Assembly: GCA_944391005.1 (NCBI GenBank)
Contig: CALXSB010000119.1
Location: 1 to 33,678, forward strand
DNA length: 33,678 bases
Direction of reading: 5' to 3'
Source: an uncultured Rickettsiales bacterium
GTDB taxonomy: Bacteria > Pseudomonadota > Alphaproteobacteria > Rickettsiales > UBA1997
Notes under the pieces: generated by a model
Told to the model about the DNA's origin: nothing
Database searches by the model: none
Seen by the model: only the letters and a program-made list of their open reading frames with translations
Translations under genes and position numbers: made by a program
Part shown: in pieces, positions 8,836 to 16,730 of the stretch
Layout: the number at the start of each line of letters is the position of its first letter
Position numbering within the stretch: the first letter of the stretch is position 1

Positions 8836-9753
8836 TTACCATAAAAAACTAGCCGTATAATTTCTATAGTCAACCATCTGATTTTTATTCAATTCATCTA
8901 TTGATTTCATTTCCTCATCAGAAAGTTCAAAATCAAATATATCTATATTTTCAATTATGTGTTCTTTATTATCAGATCGTGGTATAGCTATTAAACCTTG
9001 TTGTATATGCCATCTCAGCACTATCTGTGCGACACTTTTATTATGCTTTTTTGCTATATTTTTTAAGACTTCATCGTCTAATACATCGCCAGCACCAAGC
9101 GGAGACCAGGCTTCTGGCCGTATATCTTTACTAAAAATAAATTCTATATTTTGTTTTTGCGTTAAATATGGATGTATCTCTATTTGATTGATGACAGGCT
9201 TAATTTTTGCATATTTTAATAGTTCTTCTACTTGATTTGGACTAAAATTACTTATGCCTATAGATTTAATTTTTCCATTATTTACATATTCCTCCATGAT
9301 CTGCCATGTTTCTTTTATATACCCTTCTGCAGGCCAATGAATTAAAACTAAATCTATATAATCACCACCTAATGCTTTCAAACTTTCATTTAAAGATTCT
9401 CTAACTCTTCCATCTCTCATATTTCGTGGTGCTATTTTTGTTGTAATAAATATTTCACTTCGTGGAATGCCGCTATCTTTTATTGCTTTATAGACTTCTG
9501 CTTCATTGTCGTAAAACTGTGCAGTATCAATTAGTCTATAGCCTGAATTTATAGCATTTTTTATACTCAATACCGCATTTTCACCGTATAATGTCCACGT
9601 CCCGAAACCAATTTGCGGCATTTTTTTGCCATTATTTAAAGTTATATATGGAACGTTATTATTAAATAGCTTATTTTCCATATTTTCCCCGAATGCATTT
9701 ATTGATAAAATTAAACATATAATAATAGTTATAAAATAATAAATTTTACTCAT
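8836..9753 (-). CDS. Aldo/keto reductase with an N-terminal hydrophobic segment
   Basis: A 305-aa NAD(P)H-dependent aldo/keto reductase. The catalytic tetrad is complete: Asp76 and Tyr81 (DTAQFYDNE), Lys106 (TTKIAP), His139 (LIHWP). The C-terminal cofactor phosphate-binding segment IPRSDNKEHI is present. Before the (beta/alpha)8 barrel, residues 1-20 form a hydrophobic signal-like segment ending in INA. Such an enzyme is normally cytosolic, because it needs NADPH, and there is no twin-Arg motif. An internal Met25 (ATG at 9681-9679) follows GGGGA by four bases and would give a plain 281-aa cytosolic enzyme. It starts 10 bases after the decarboxylase-like gene and belongs to the same operon. 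Substrate unknown. Confidence 0.88.
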   Translation of the reverse strand: MSKIYYFITIIICLILSINAFGENMENKLFNNNVPYITLNNGKKMPQIGFGTWTLYGENAVLSIKNAINSGYRLIDTAQFYDNEAEVYKAIKDSGIPRSEIFITTKIAPRNMRDGRVRESLNESLKALGGDYIDLVLIHWPAEGYIKETWQIMEEYVNNGKIKSIGISNFSPNQVEELLKYAKIKPVINQIEIHPYLTQKQNIEFIFSKDIRPEAWSPLGAGDVLDDEVLKNIAKKHNKSVAQIVLRWHIQQGLIAIPRSDNKEHIIENIDIFDFELSDEEMKSIDELNKNQMVDYRNYTASFLW

Positions 9754-9763
9754 TTTTATATAT

Positions 9764-10633
9764 TTATTTTGTATTTTGAATAATATTTAAAGTATTTAAA
9801 GCATTTGGAAATCCTATATATGGTATTGTATGAACAATAGCCGCTGTAAGAACTTCTTTGCTATTTCCAACTTTTAAATTTCCAATAACATGTGCTTTTA
9901 TTTGAGTTTCGGCACCCATAGTTGTTAAAGCTACTAAAATCATCAATTCACGAGTTTTTATGTCAAAACCTTTTCTTGTATAAAAATCACCAAACCCAAA
10001 TTCTGTCAAAAATTGCGGCACAAAATTATTGAATCCAGCTGGTAGATTTTTAAATTTTTCTTTAATTTCATCACCATAAATTGGATTCTGTATTTCAAAG
10101 CCATTTGTATAACGATTTTCATCATTGGTTGTTCCCATTTTTTCTAAAGGCAATTTTATGCCCCTTTCTTTAAATACTTCATTTATGGAAGAAATGGCGT
10201 TTAGCGTTTTTGGAAAACCAATAAATGGAGCTATTTGATATATAATTTCACGAATTTCAATTGGTTTTATTCCAATATTTAATGCTGCTGCCGTATGCGA
10301 TTTTAATTGCGGCAATGTTTGCATTACTGTAAGAGAAACTATAGTAATCATTTCTCTTGTTTTGTCATCAATTACTCCGCTATGAAAAACATCAGCAAAT
10401 ATTGACTTTCTTAAAATTTCCATCAATTCTGGATCTGTTTCTATATCAACATTTGGATATGTTCCAAATAGTTCTTTATATTTTTCATTGCTTATTTCAA
10501 GTCTAGTTTTATTTTTATTCATGGTATATTCTCCTTTTATTTTTATTCTATAAAAACATGGCACAACTATAATAATTAAAATAACAATCGCTATTAGAAT
10601 AGATGCAATAACATTTCTTTTTTTCATATGCAA
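9764..10633 (-). CDS. Two-domain carboxymuconolactone decarboxylase-like protein with N-terminal anchor
   Basis: A 289-aa protein with two CMD/AhpD-fold repeats (about 55-145 and 190-285). Each repeat has the pattern of DDKTREMITIVSLTV ... LKSHTAAALNIG ... IYQIAPFIGFPKTLNA, and the second half repeats it with IKAHVIGNLKVGNS and VHTIPYIGFPNALN. The CxxC of AhpD peroxidases is absent, so it is more like gamma-CMD; the true substrate is unknown. Residues 8-26 form a membrane helix. AAAGGAG ends eight bases before internal Met38 (ATG at 10522-10520), a much better start than the first ATG, and would give a 252-aa soluble protein. First gene of an operon with the reductase; a shared operator lies 78-107 bases upstream of the first ATG. 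Confidence 0.85.
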   Translation of the reverse strand: MHMKKRNVIASILIAIVILIIIVVPCFYRIKIKGEYTMNKNKTRLEISNEKYKELFGTYPNVDIETDPELMEILRKSIFADVFHSGVIDDKTREMITIVSLTVMQTLPQLKSHTAAALNIGIKPIEIREIIYQIAPFIGFPKTLNAISSINEVFKERGIKLPLEKMGTTNDENRYTNGFEIQNPIYGDEIKEKFKNLPAGFNNFVPQFLTEFGFGDFYTRKGFDIKTRELMILVALTTMGAETQIKAHVIGNLKVGNSKEVLTAAIVHTIPYIGFPNALNTLNIIQNTK

Positions 10634-10710
10634 AAGTAAATATTTGTAATATAATAATAGGAAATCCTAATTATAAAATATATTATATTTTTTAAAATAG
10701 GTAATCAAAA

Positions 10711-10740
10711 AAGTTCAAAAAAGTTGCTAAAAAAGTTCAA
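10711..10740 (-). promoter_or_regulatory. Operator-like repeat, copy A (upstream of the decarboxylase-reductase operon)
   Basis: Contains AAGTTCAAAAAAGTTGCTA (10711-10729) followed by a third GTTCAA (10735-10740). The three GT-starting half-sites are spaced 10 and 12 bases, about one helical turn. It matches copies B and C in 18 of 19 core bases. A further GGTAATCAAAAA (10700-10711) is shared with copy B only. Confidence 0.75.
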
Positions 10741-10758
10741 AATATCAATATATAAAAA

Positions 10759-10788
10759 TTATGGCACCAATAAAATTTGGCACCATAA
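10759..10788. terminator. Weak hairpin downstream of the alpha/beta hydrolase gene
   Basis: TTATGGCACCAA (10759-10770) and TTGGCACCATAA (10777-10788) pair except for two central mismatches. It lies 27 bases past the stop codon of the minus-strand hydrolase. There is no clear T-run, so termination is uncertain. Confidence 0.35.
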
Positions 10789-10814
10789 ATAATAAAACTA
10801 TAAACGATTAATAT

Positions 10815-11870
10815 TTATTTTAAATTTTTATTAAAAAAGTCTTCTATTTTATCAAAAGGTATCTTATCCATATTGTCATATAGATCCGTATGGTTTGCGT
10901 TTGGAACTATTAATAGTTCTTTATTATCACCCTTTAGTTTTTTGAACGCATCTTCACTAAAATAGCGGCTATGGGCTTTTTCTCCATGCACCATTAAAAC
11001 AGGATTTTTAATTTCACTGCTATAGGCAAGAATTGGCATATTGATTAAAGATAATGATGATGTTGTGTTCCAAGAACCATTTGATCCAGTTGAACGAGGA
11101 TGAAAGCCTCTTTTTGTTTTGTAAAAGTTTATATAATCTTTTAAGAATTGCGGCATGTCATCTGTTATTTTATCCGGTAAACCCTGTGTTTTTGCATAGG
11201 TTCCATTTTTAAAATCTTCAGTTCTTTGTTTGTTTAGAGTTTCTTTTAATTTATATCTATCTTCTTCGCTCATTGTATCATTATAGCCCTTTGCCGTTAC
11301 TCTTGTCATATCATACATTGTGATAGTTGCTGTTGCTTTAATTCTTGTATCTATGGCTGCAGCGTTTAATCCAAAGCCGCCAAATCCGCAAATACCAATA
11401 ATACCAATTTTTTCTGAGTTGACATCTGGCAAACTTGACAAATAATCAACAGCAGCACTAAAATCTTCTGTATTAATATCTGGTGATGCGACATCTCTTG
11501 GTTCTCCGCCACTTTCACCTGTATAGGATGGATCAAATGCTAAAGTTATATAGCCCTTTTCGGCCATTGTTTGAGCATACAATCCTGAGACCTGTTCTTT
11601 AACTGCACCAAATGGACCGGATACAGCTATTGCTGGCAATTTTTCCTTGCCAATATTTTTTGGCGTATATAATTCACCAACCAATTCAATACCATAGCGA
11701 TTTTTAAAAGATACTTTCTTAATGTCAACTTTATCGCTTTTTTTAAAAATTTTATCCCACTTTTCTTCATTTTTTATGGAAGATTGCGAATTTGCAGCAT
11801 TGCCCATATCTGGCATAGCCATGAAAATACTTAAAGCAAATGAACCATAAATTAAAGATTTTATAATCAT
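10815..11870 (-). CDS. Secreted alpha/beta hydrolase with Cys nucleophile (dienelactone-hydrolase-like)
   Basis: A 351-aa protein with a Sec signal peptide (residues 1-25, cleavage near GNA). The alpha/beta hydrolase fold is seen in LPAIAVSGPFGAVKEQ (oxyanion region), FDPSYTGESGG, and the nucleophile elbow GICGFGG with Cys161 in place of Ser. Glu297 (HGEKAHS) is a candidate acid, and His327 (PNANHTDLYD) completes a Cys-His-acid triad. Cys nucleophiles occur in dienelactone hydrolases. The long lid segment (about 185-270) and overall size resemble the uncharacterised YcjY-type hydrolases. Probably periplasmic. It lies between the two reductase units and has its own copy of the shared operator. 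Substrate unknown. Confidence 0.82.
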   Translation of the reverse strand: MIIKSLIYGSFALSIFMAMPDMGNAANSQSSIKNEEKWDKIFKKSDKVDIKKVSFKNRYGIELVGELYTPKNIGKEKLPAIAVSGPFGAVKEQVSGLYAQTMAEKGYITLAFDPSYTGESGGEPRDVASPDINTEDFSAAVDYLSSLPDVNSEKIGIIGICGFGGFGLNAAAIDTRIKATATITMYDMTRVTAKGYNDTMSEEDRYKLKETLNKQRTEDFKNGTYAKTQGLPDKITDDMPQFLKDYINFYKTKRGFHPRSTGSNGSWNTTSSLSLINMPILAYSSEIKNPVLMVHGEKAHSRYFSEDAFKKLKGDNKELLIVPNANHTDLYDNMDKIPFDKIEDFFNKNLK

Positions 11871-11937
11871 ATTTATTTATTAATTATTAATTATATTCTT
11901 TATATTAAAATTAATTTTTTAAAATAGGTAATCAAAA

Positions 11938-11967
11938 AAGTCCAAAAAAGTTGCTAAAATGGTTTAA
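11938..11967 (-). promoter_or_regulatory. Operator-like repeat, copy B (upstream of the alpha/beta hydrolase)
   Basis: AAGTCCAAAAAAGTTGCTA (11938-11956) is followed by a degenerate third half-site GTTTAA. It lies 68-97 bases before the hydrolase start. The flank TTTTTTAAAATAGGTAATCA is shared with copy A. Confidence 0.75.
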
Positions 11968-12010
11968 AATACAATATAAAAAATAAATGATTTTAGCTGT
12001 GAATATAAAA

Positions 12011-12039
12011 TTTATTGGAGTATTTAATACTCCAATAAA
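12011..12039 (-). terminator. Intrinsic terminator after the second aldo/keto reductase
   Basis: TTTATTGGAGTAT (12011-12023) pairs perfectly with ATACTCCAATAAA (12027-12039) over a three-base loop. It lies about 57 bases past the minus-strand stop codon at 12096. On that strand the stem is followed by TTTTATATT. Confidence 0.65.
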
Positions 12040-12095
12040 AATGAAAAATAACATAAATATTACATGATTAACCTGAAAAGTATAAAGAGTTGAGT

Positions 12096-12959
12096 CTAAA
12101 TATTATACTTAGTAGTGCCCAGCCACTTTACAATTTCAGGATCTCTATGATTCAAAAATAAACTTTTTCCAGTATCTAAAGTTGCAATTTTTTGCATTTC
12201 ATCATTTGTCAATTCAAAATCAAAAATATTAAAGTTTTCCTTCAATCTTTCTTTGCGAACAGATTTTGGTATTATAACAATATTTCTTTGTATCAACCAT
12301 CTTAAAATTACCTGTGCAACAGATTTATTGTGGGCATCGGCTATAGATTTTAAAACTTCATTTTTAAACATATTATTTTTACCTTCTGCAAAAGGACCCC
12401 AAGATTCAATCTGAACTTTATTTTCTTCCATAAATTTCTGACTATTAATCTGTTGGTTAAATACATGAGTTTCAACCTGATTTACGGCCGGAATAACATC
12501 ATTATGAACTATTAGATCAATTAATCTGTCGTCGTAAAAATTACTAACGCCTATAGCTTTAATTTTGCCCTCCCTATATAATTCTTCCATAGCACGCCAA
12601 GAACCATAAACATCGCCAAAAGGTTGATGAATTAAATATAAATCCAAATAATCAAGCTGTAATCTTTTTAAAGATTTCTCAAATGCTTTTTTAGCATTTT
12701 CGTAGCCAGCATCCTGTATCCATAACTTTGTAGTTATAAATAAGTCCTCCCTTTTTATTCCGCTTTTTTTAATTGCGTTTCCAACAGCTTCCTCATTTTG
12801 ATAGGCTGAAGCTGTATCAATTGATCTATATCCAATCTCTAAAGCATCCAGCACAGTTTGCTCGCATACTTTTAAATCATCAACCTGAAAAACACCAAGT
12901 CCAACAATTGGCATTTTTACACCATTATTTAAAACAACTGTTTGCATACTTCCTCTCAT
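12096..12959 (-). CDS. Aldo/keto reductase (cytosolic, 2,5-diketogluconate-reductase-like)
   Basis: A 287-aa NAD(P)H-dependent reductase without a signal peptide. The tetrad is Asp48 and Tyr53 (DTASAYQNE), Lys78 (TTKLW) and His111 (LIHQP). [14 protein letters not shown] near the C-terminus binds the cofactor phosphate. The substrate is unknown; the family includes methylglyoxal and diketogluconate reductases. Two start codons are possible: the first ATG, or Met5 (12947), which follows GAGAGG by four bases and gives the usual [13 protein letters not shown] start; I favour Met5. It is a paralogue of the reductase at 8836-9753 and carries the same operator upstream. Confidence 0.9.
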   Translation of the reverse strand: MRGSMQTVVLNNGVKMPIVGLGVFQVDDLKVCEQTVLDALEIGYRSIDTASAYQNEEAVGNAIKKSGIKREDLFITTKLWIQDAGYENAKKAFEKSLKRLQLDYLDLYLIHQPFGDVYGSWRAMEELYREGKIKAIGVSNFYDDRLIDLIVHNDVIPAVNQVETHVFNQQINSQKFMEENKVQIESWGPFAEGKNNMFKNEVLKSIADAHNKSVAQVILRWLIQRNIVIIPKSVRKERLKENFNIFDFELTNDEMQKIATLDTGKSLFLNHRDPEIVKWLGTTKYNI

Positions 12960-13025
12960 ATTATTAATAAAACATATCTTTTGAATTAATAATATAATTT
13001 AATATTTTTTATGATATACTCTAGA

Positions 13026-13055
13026 AAGTCCAAAAAAGTTGCTAGAAGAGTTCAA
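13026..13055 (-). promoter_or_regulatory. Operator-like repeat, copy C (upstream of the second aldo/keto reductase)
   Basis: AAGTCCAAAAAAGTTGCTA (13026-13044) plus a third half-site GTTCAA, 67-96 bases before the first ATG. The 19-base core is identical to copy B. The flanking sequence differs from copies A and B, which argues that the core itself is conserved. Confidence 0.75.
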
Positions 13056-13193
13056 TTTTTATTGCAATACATATAAATTGAAGATAACAAATATAAAATA
13101 AACATTCCATATAGTAAACTTATCTATATTAATATTAAATTTACTTACTTTTAGACTGAGTTTTATTTTATATCTCTTATTTTAATTAATTTA

Positions 13194-14411
13194 TTAAATA
13201 ATAAACTGTTCTTCTATACCTGTTTCTAAATTTTTAATTTTAAACTGTTTATTTTTTATTTCATCTTCACCTATAATTATCGCAAACTTTGCTCCACATT
13301 TATTCATTTTTTCCATTTTCTTTTTGAATTTGCCATAGTATATAAATTCAACAGTTTTGCCATGATTCCTTATTTTATTTGATAATTCTAGACAAAATTC
13401 ATTTTCATTTTCTGAAACAGGAATTACTGCTATTACTTCATCTTTAGATATTTTTGAATCATCAATTAATAACATCATTCTTTCAATACCGCCACCAAAG
13501 CCAACTGCTGGAATGCTGTCTCCACCCATTTGTTCTATTAAATTGTTATATCTTCCACCAGCTAAAACTGTTGCTTGAGCACCTAGATCTGTAGTTGTAA
13601 ACTCAAATACTGTTGATGTATAATAATCAAGACCTCTAACTAAAAGATTATTATAAACATATTTAATTCCAATTTTTTCTAAATTTTTAAGTATACCGTT
13701 AAAAAATTCTTTATCTTCTTCGGTATAGAATTCATCTATACGCGGAGCATTTATTAACAGTTCCTTATCCCCTTCATCTTTACTATCTAAAATTCTAAGT
13801 GGATTTTTTTCTAATCTAGTTTGACTATCAAGAGATAATTTATCTTTAAAATTTTGAAAATATTCTACTAATGCTTTTTCGTAATTTTTTTTACATTCTT
13901 CAGAACCAAGAGAATTTATTTCAAGATTTATATTTTTAATTCCTAAATCTGTTAAAATTCTATAGGCTAAAGATATTATTTCAATATCTGCCCAATACTC
14001 AGATATACCTATATATTCGCAATTTATTTGATTAAATTGTCTATATCTACCTTTTTGAGGTCTATCATATCTAAAAACAGGACCATAAGAAAATAGCTTT
14101 TGAGGTAAATTTTGATTTAATTCACCATTGTTTAAAAAACTTCTAACTACACCAGCAGTAAACTCAGGACGCAAAGAAAGCATATTTCCGCCCCTATCTT
14201 CAAACTTATATACTTCCTTTGCTATTACATCAGATGTATCGCCCAAATTTCTTTCAAATAATTCACTGACTTCAATTATAGGAGTAGATATTTCGTGAAA
14301 ATTAAAACTTTTGAAATTTTTTTTTGCTACATCTATAATGTAATTATATCTATTAATTTCATTATCAAAAAAATCTTGTGTTCCTCTTACATTCTGAAAA
14401 TTAGATTTCAT
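13194..14411 (-). CDS. hisS: Histidyl-tRNA synthetase
   Basis: Class II synthetase charging tRNA-His in the cytoplasm. 405 aa, at the short end for bacteria. It starts NVRGTQDFF, has LRPEFTAGVVR, motif 2 FRYDRPQKGRYRQF (113-126), the histidine-binding RGLDYYTSTVFEF and motif 3 VGFGGGIERM, then a C-terminal anticodon-binding domain ending IKNLETGIEEQF. Motif 2 is the ordinary bacterial form, which suggests a standard tRNA-His identity rather than the altered one known in some other alphaproteobacteria. No strong Shine-Dalgarno sequence: AGGAAA is about 20 bases upstream. Confidence 0.96.
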   Translation of the reverse strand: MKSNFQNVRGTQDFFDNEINRYNYIIDVAKKNFKSFNFHEISTPIIEVSELFERNLGDTSDVIAKEVYKFEDRGGNMLSLRPEFTAGVVRSFLNNGELNQNLPQKLFSYGPVFRYDRPQKGRYRQFNQINCEYIGISEYWADIEIISLAYRILTDLGIKNINLEINSLGSEECKKNYEKALVEYFQNFKDKLSLDSQTRLEKNPLRILDSKDEGDKELLINAPRIDEFYTEEDKEFFNGILKNLEKIGIKYVYNNLLVRGLDYYTSTVFEFTTTDLGAQATVLAGGRYNNLIEQMGGDSIPAVGFGGGIERMMLLIDDSKISKDEVIAVIPVSENENEFCLELSNKIRNHGKTVEFIYYGKFKKKMEKMNKCGAKFAIIIGEDEIKNKQFKIKNLETGIEEQFII

Positions 14412-14460
14412 AAAAAATATTTAATTTTTCCTATAGAACAACAATATAAATTAATTAATA

Positions 14461-14496
14461 ATATTCAATATTTTTTTAAGATTTAATATTGAATAT
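14461..14496. terminator. 12-bp inverted repeat between hisS and the 193-aa ORF
   Basis: ATATTCAATATT (14461-14472) and AATATTGAATAT (14485-14496) are perfect inverted repeats with a 12-base spacer. They lie just after the stop of the 193-aa gene and 50 bases before hisS. All-AT stems terminate poorly, so it could equally be an operator for hisS. Confidence 0.4.
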
Positions 14497-14504
14497 CATT
14501 AATA

Positions 14505-15086
14505 TTAGTTAAAATTTCCCCAAGAGATGCTAGCTATATTCTCATTTGAAGAAGCATTTAAGTTTTTGTTAAAAGCAAGGCAGCCATTTGCATTTTTTGT
14601 TTTAAGCAATGTGGCAATTGTATTATCAACAGCCAAAAGTCCATCATCATTTAATTTTACTAGACCTTTCATCATAAGTGAACGTATAGTATCTGTTTTA
14701 TTGCATAGATTAACTATGCCATTATTATGGTTTACGGCGAGTTTCAATACCAACAATTCATCTTTTGTAAAAATTATTTCTTTTGAAATACCATTTTCTT
14801 CCAATATAATGGCAAATGGTTGTTCAATTTTTTGATCAAATGATGTTTTATTATATAAATACTCTTTATTTAAGTTGTCATATTTTATTTTTATATTACT
14901 ATAGTCTTCCTCTAAAGCTTCACAAGCACAAATTTTACATTTTTTATTGGGTTTAAAAGAGTTAATATACGAAACGCTATTTATAAGCTTTAAAAGTTTT
15001 TCACAATTATCCAACATCATTTGATATAATGTATTAACATTATAATGATTATTTTCAAAATTAATAGAACTAATAATATTTATCAT
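14505..15086 (-). CDS. Uncharacterised protein with Cys cluster and possible C-terminal winged-helix
   Basis: A 193-aa protein I do not recognise. An N-terminal helical part (1-45) leads to a basic KPNKKCKICACEALEED segment with Cys50, Cys53 and Cys55, plus Cys28, which may bind metal. Residues 75-100 look beta-rich. The C-terminal half (105-165, FTKDELLVLKLAV ... TIRSLMMKGLVKLNDDGLLAVDNTIATLLK) has the spacing of a helix-turn-helix with a wing, but this is inference. No signal peptide or membrane helix. It lies upstream of hisS on the same strand but is separated by an inverted repeat. The 291 bases upstream (15087-15377) hold no gene I can support. Confidence 0.65.
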   Translation of the reverse strand: MINIISSINFENNHYNVNTLYQMMLDNCEKLLKLINSVSYINSFKPNKKCKICACEALEEDYSNIKIKYDNLNKEYLYNKTSFDQKIEQPFAIILEENGISKEIIFTKDELLVLKLAVNHNNGIVNLCNKTDTIRSLMMKGLVKLNDDGLLAVDNTIATLLKTKNANGCLAFNKNLNASSNENIASISWGNFN

Positions 15087-15377
15087 AAACTGTACTTCTT
15101 GTAATTATATAAAATAATAATGGCGCCTCCGCCTTGATATCATATTATTATAAATTATAAAAATATAATTATCTGATTATAATATAGAATATTGATTTTT
15201 AAAAGAAAAACGAGAAATATGTAATTATTATTTTTAACTATGTCATAAAAGTTAATCTGGTTTAGAAAATATGACTTTTTGTTTATAACATATTTTTTAA
15301 ATATTGTCAAACAATTATTATAGTTATATTAATGCTTATTTTAATATAATATAAATTGATAATAAATTATAATTTTA

Positions 15378-15632
15378 TTATTGATTATTTTCTAAATCTA
15401 CAGCACTTTGAATTATCACTGAATATATTTTTTTCAATATATCAAAATCTATTTCGCCATTTGATAATCTCTCAATTTTTTCATAAACTTTCTTTTCCCT
15501 TTCTTTATCAATTATTGGCAAATTGTTTTGTTTTTTATATTCTCCAATTTTTTTAACAGCTTTGAATCTTTCAATGAGTGCAGCAACTATAACTTTATCG
15601 CAGCTATCTATTTTTTCTCTTAGCTCTTCCAT
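15378..15632 (-). CDS. Monofunctional chorismate mutase, AroQ class
   Basis: Converts chorismate to prephenate, the branch to Phe and Tyr. 84 aa, all-helical AroQ fold, without a fused prephenate dehydratase or dehydrogenase. The residues matching the E. coli chorismate mutase active site are visible: Arg5 (LREKID, EcCM R11), Arg22 (ERFK, R28), Lys33 (K39), Asp42, Arg45 and Glu46 (IIDKERE, D48/R51/E52), and probably Gln75 (Q88). No signal peptide, so it is cytosolic rather than of the secreted type. Divergently transcribed from aroQ (3-dehydroquinase), 62 bases away. Confidence 0.88.
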   Translation of the reverse strand: MEELREKIDSCDKVIVAALIERFKAVKKIGEYKKQNNLPIIDKEREKKVYEKIERLSNGEIDFDILKKIYSVIIQSAVDLENNQ

Positions 15633-15658
15633 TTTATTTATTGATTATTTTTTTTAAT

Positions 15659-15686
15659 ATATTATTATCATAAAAGAAAAATTCAA
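15659..15686 (-). promoter_or_regulatory. Probable promoter of the chorismate mutase gene
   Basis: On the minus strand TTGAAT (15686-15681) is followed after 16 bases by TAATAT (15664-15659), 27 bases before the start codon. Any aroQ promoter must overlap this 62-bp divergent region. Confidence 0.45.
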
Positions 15687-15694
15687 GTAAAAAT

Positions 15695-16123
15695 ATGAAA
15701 ATATTGATTTTAAACGGTCCAAACCTAAATATGCTAGGCAAACGTGAACCGCAAATTTATGGAAAAGAAACATTAAAAGATATTGAAAATAAATGCCTAA
15801 AAAAAGCAAAAGAAAATGATTTTGAACTAGACTTTAAACAAAGCAATTATGAAGGGCAAATAGTTGAATGGATACAAAATTCAATAGGAAATTATGACGC
15901 ATTAATTATCAATGCAGGTGCCTATACTCACACATCTGTTGCAATTCTTGACGCATTAAAAATGCTAAGCATTCCAATAATAGAAGTTCATCTTTCAAAT
16001 ATTTTTCAAAGAGAAAATTTTAGACATACATCCTATATATCAATGGCTGCTACCGGCATAATATCAGGTTTTGGAAGTGCTGGATATTTATTGGCGATTG
16101 AGTATTTAGCTATAAATAATTAA
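15695..16123 (+). CDS. aroQ: Type II 3-dehydroquinate dehydratase
   Basis: Third step of the shikimate pathway, the trans-dehydration of 3-dehydroquinate. 142 aa, the normal size of the dodecameric type II enzyme. Present are NGPNLNMLGKREPQIYG (7-23) with Arg17 and the catalytic Tyr22, QSNYEGQIVEWI, NAGAYTHTS, EVHLSN and the catalytic-His region REnFRHTS followed by GFGSAGY. Divergent from chorismate mutase. The other aro genes begin beyond a 1.2-kb repeat island. No clear Shine-Dalgarno sequence. Confidence 0.95.
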   Translation: MKILILNGPNLNMLGKREPQIYGKETLKDIENKCLKKAKENDFELDFKQSNYEGQIVEWIQNSIGNYDALIINAGAYTHTSVAILDALKMLSIPIIEVHLSNIFQRENFRHTSYISMAATGIISGFGSAGYLLAIEYLAINN

Positions 16124-16148
16124 ATTAGCTATAATTTTAACTTTTTTT

Positions 16149-16193
16149 CAACCAACCGTCTGCTGAGCAGACACCCCCATTACGAATGGAAGC
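16149..16193 (-). repeat. Left two-hairpin terminal module of the repeat island
   Basis: Contains GTCTGC-TGA-GCAGAC (16158-16172) and CCATT-ACG-AATGG (16177-16189). Read on the minus strand it aligns with the module at 16731-16773 (CCATTyGTAA ... GGTG, stem, GG(T)GGGTTG), so the two form imperfect inverted ends about 620 bp apart. Confidence 0.7.
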
Positions 16194-16329
16194 GAACCAA
16201 TTCTTAATTCTATTATTAAACTACTTGTTAGCTTCGTTGGCATTCTTCCTTACGAATTGAAACAAGTCAATCTCCTAAAATACAAAGAACTAACGACATC
16301 ATCCTACGAATCTCCTTCTCTGCCAACTT

Positions 16330-16728
16330 TAATGAAGATCTTCCACACTAATCGCCCCCACCCTATGAAGGAATCATCCATCTAAACTCTCCTGTGAAGG
16401 GTCTCTATCAATCCCCCTTGTAAAGGACCACACCAAACATCACCCTCCATGTGAAGATTTTCCACATCATCCCCATCAAGGGAACTACTTCTCCACCCAG
16501 CTGTCAGGGGGCTCGCGTCTCCACCACCCCATGTCAAGGGAACTATGTCTTCACTCCCTCTGTGAAGAGGCCCCGCACACTTCACCCATTCTGTGAATGA
16601 CCCCTCTCGGCCCCTCCTGTAAAGCAACTCACAATCTACCCCACTGTGAACCCCCTCTCGGTCCCCCCTGTAAAGTGGGGATAAGAGACCCCTCTCGGCC
16701 CCCCCTGTGAAGGGGGGTAAGGGGGGTT
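16330..16728 (+). repeat. Degenerate C-rich array with a TGTGAAG core, about 29-bp period
   Basis: About 14 copies of a TGTGAAGG-like core (variants TGTAAAG, TGTCAAG, TATGAAG), each preceded by a C-rich run, start near 16331, 16364, 16393, 16419, 16450, 16474, 16502, 16532, 16561, 16592, 16619, 16645, 16670 and 16706. Order increases to the right: the last unit is a perfect C6T-GTGA-AG6 hairpin followed by TAAGGGGGGTT. That 29-base end unit recurs exactly at 32913-32941. No gene is supported here. Confidence 0.85.
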
Positions 16729-16730
16729 TG

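Noticed and set aside
16382..16627. 81-aa minus-strand reading frame inside the first array
   Set aside because: It arises from the repeat units; no Shine-Dalgarno sequence or recognisable domain, and the composition follows the repeats.
16330..16728. CRISPR array, because of the roughly 29-bp period
   Set aside because: Only a 7-8 base core recurs, spacing varies from 25 to 36 bases, there is no constant repeat-spacer pattern, and no cas genes are present.
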